A stretch of 5,114 bases of DNA from RGIG8748 sp045545635. GTDB taxonomy: Bacteria > Bacillota > Clostridia > UMGS1810. The stretch lies in contig JAZQBI010000166.1 of the NCBI GenBank assembly GCA_045545635.1, positions 1-5,114 of the forward strand, in the 5' to 3' direction. Below are positions 4,005-5,114 of this stretch, piece after piece. The notes beneath the pieces were generated by a model that made no database searches, was not told where the DNA came from, and worked only from the letters and a program-made list of their open reading frames with translations. Every line of letters starts with the position of its first letter. Positions within the stretch are counted from its first letter, which is position 1. The position numbers and the translations under genes are program-made.

Positions 4005-5114
4005 ATGGATATTAACATTCTTAAAGAAACACTTCAAAAGGCAGGTATAACCGGTGCCGGTGGTGCCGGTTTCCCCGCCTACGCAAAACTGAATACAACC
4101 GCAGATACTCTGATATTGAACTGTGCAGAATGTGAGCCTCTTCTCAAATTACACAGACAGTTACTTGAAGAAGATGCTGATATCATTCTCTCCGCACTTT
4201 CTGAAATCTGTAAAATTACCGGAATAAAGGAATTTGTAATCGGAATAAAACATTCATACAAAAATGCACTTGAAGCCGTAAATGCGGAAATCAGTTCGTA
4301 TAAAAATGCCAGAGTACATGTTTTAGACGAAATTTATCCTTCGGGAGATGAGGTAGTACTTACCTACAATGTTACAAAAAGAATTGTCCCTCCCGGTGGA
4401 ATTCCTATTGATGTAGGCGTTGTTGTTTACAATGTTGAAACTGTTCTCAACATATACAATGCCCTAACCGGAAACGGAGGAGTCACCCATAAATATGTTA
4501 CAGTAGCGGGTGAAGTCAAAAATCCTCTCACTCTTAAAGTACCCATTGGTACCAAATTTTCTCAACTTCTGGAGATTTGCGGTGGCAAAACCATAGAAGA
4601 TACCGCCATAATTCAGGGCGGACCTATGACGGGTAAGCTCTCATCGGAGAGTCAGACCGTTTCAAAAACCACCAACGCTGTATTGGTATTGCCTAAGGAG
4701 CACTGCCTTATCAGCAACCGAACTCGAAAAACCACTATAAGTATAAAACGGGCTATGAGTGCATGTTGCCAATGCAAAACGTGTACGGAAATGTGTCCAC
4801 GAAATCTTTTAGGGCATCCAATAAGTCCAAGTGATTTTATGAAATCACTCACATCACTTAACGCAGACACAAATGCTCTTTTAAATACAATGTACTGTTC
4901 ACAGTGCGGCGTATGTGAAGCCTATGCCTGCCCGCAAGGACTGAGCCCTGCTACACTTATAGGTATATACAAAGACGGACTAAGAAAGAATTCTATTCGT
5001 CCGCAAAAACTTGAAGCACCAAAGTCTGTACGACCTGAGAGAGAATACCGACAGCTCCCCATGTACAGACTGGAAAACAGGCTCGATGTATTACAATACG
5101 ACAAGCCTGCTCCA
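4005..5114 (+). CDS. pduS: PduS-like RnfC-family flavin/iron-sulfur protein, cut off by the window edge
   Basis: The frame is open from ATG 4005 to the last base (370 codons) with no stop, so the C-terminus is missing; Salmonella PduS is about 450 residues. PduS is a flavin- and iron-sulfur-containing cob(III)alamin reductase-type protein related to RnfC and proposed to carry electrons at the shell. Visible parts are a glycine-rich flavin/nucleotide motif GAGGAGFP at 17-24, NCAECEP at 39-45, an SLBB-type segment at about 163-193, and two 4Fe-4S motifs. The first is C254-x2-C257-x2-C260-x3-C264 (with extra C255); the second is C298-x2-C301-x2-C304-x4-C309. The motif GGAG at 3990-3993 is 11 bases from the ATG. 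A TTG at 4002 has better spacing and would add one residue. No encapsulation helix is seen at its N-terminus. No B12 enzyme is in the window, so its acceptor here is open. Confidence 0.9.
   Translation, partial: MDINILKETLQKAGITGAGGAGFPAYAKLNTTADTLILNCAECEPLLKLHRQLLEEDADIILSALSEICKITGIKEFVIGIKHSYKNALEAVNAEISSYKNARVHVLDEIYPSGDEVVLTYNVTKRIVPPGGIPIDVGVVVYNVETVLNIYNALTGNGGVTHKYVTVAGEVKNPLTLKVPIGTKFSQLLEICGGKTIEDTAIIQGGPMTGKLSSESQTVSKTTNAVLVLPKEHCLISNRTRKTTISIKRAMSACCQCKTCTEMCPRNLLGHPISPSDFMKSLTSLNADTNALLNTMYCSQCGVCEAYACPQGLSPATLIGIYKDGLRKNSIRPQKLEAPKSVRPEREYRQLPMYRLENRLDVLQYDKPAP

Noticed and set aside
4005..5114. Different codon use (more CGA and ATA) in the PduS-like gene as a sign of horizontal transfer
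   Set aside because: The shell and cargo genes are probably highly expressed and codon-biased, so a lower-expressed gene in the same operon would look different without any transfer.

Overview
The window is the front part of a bacterial microcompartment (BMC) operon, all on the + strand. It starts at a promoter and runs off the right edge inside the last gene. The gene set is a fuculose-phosphate-type aldolase, a GlcG/HbpS-family protein, a zinc alcohol dehydrogenase, two hexameric shell proteins, a pentameric shell vertex protein and a PduS-like electron-transfer protein. This resembles the fucose/rhamnose (1,2-propanediol) microcompartment loci of gut Clostridia. Moderate-to-low GC, A-rich leaders and strong AGGAGG-type ribosome binding sites fit a Firmicute (Clostridia). 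I cannot name the species.

Layout. Positions 1-118 hold an A-rich tract, a near-consensus sigma-70/sigma-A promoter (49-77) and a 13-bp perfect palindrome over its -35 box. Then come the aldolase (119-922), the GlcG/HbpS protein (926-1429), an unrecognised 115-codon reading frame (1429-1773) that runs without a stop into the alcohol dehydrogenase (1774-2985), shell hexamer 1 (3005-3280), shell hexamer 2 with a 40-residue N-terminal extension (3303-3701), the EutN/CcmL vertex protein (3736-3999) and PduS-like RnfC-type protein (4005 to beyond 5114). Gaps are 34 bases or less and I see no internal terminator, so one transcript is likely.

How it works together (inference from the families). The aldolase would cleave L-fuculose-1-phosphate (or L-rhamnulose-1-phosphate) to dihydroxyacetone phosphate and L-lactaldehyde. 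The alcohol dehydrogenase would interconvert an aldehyde and alcohol with NAD(H), and PduS would move electrons to or from cofactors at the shell. All three non-shell soluble proteins carry a short amphipathic helix typical of encapsulation peptides (C-terminal on the aldolase, N-terminal on the other two), so all three are probably lumen cargo. The signature dehydratase, CoA-acylating aldehyde dehydrogenase and PduL expected in a complete locus are not in this window.

The most unusual features are two nested in-frame start sites. Shell gene 2 has a strong Shine-Dalgarno and ATG at codon 41, where the ordinary BMC domain begins. The dehydrogenase start lies inside a longer open frame whose upstream part follows a perfect Shine-Dalgarno but has only ATA or ATT as a start. 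Also notable are a cysteine-rich tail on the aldolase and an 11-bp perfect stem-loop inside the vertex-protein gene.
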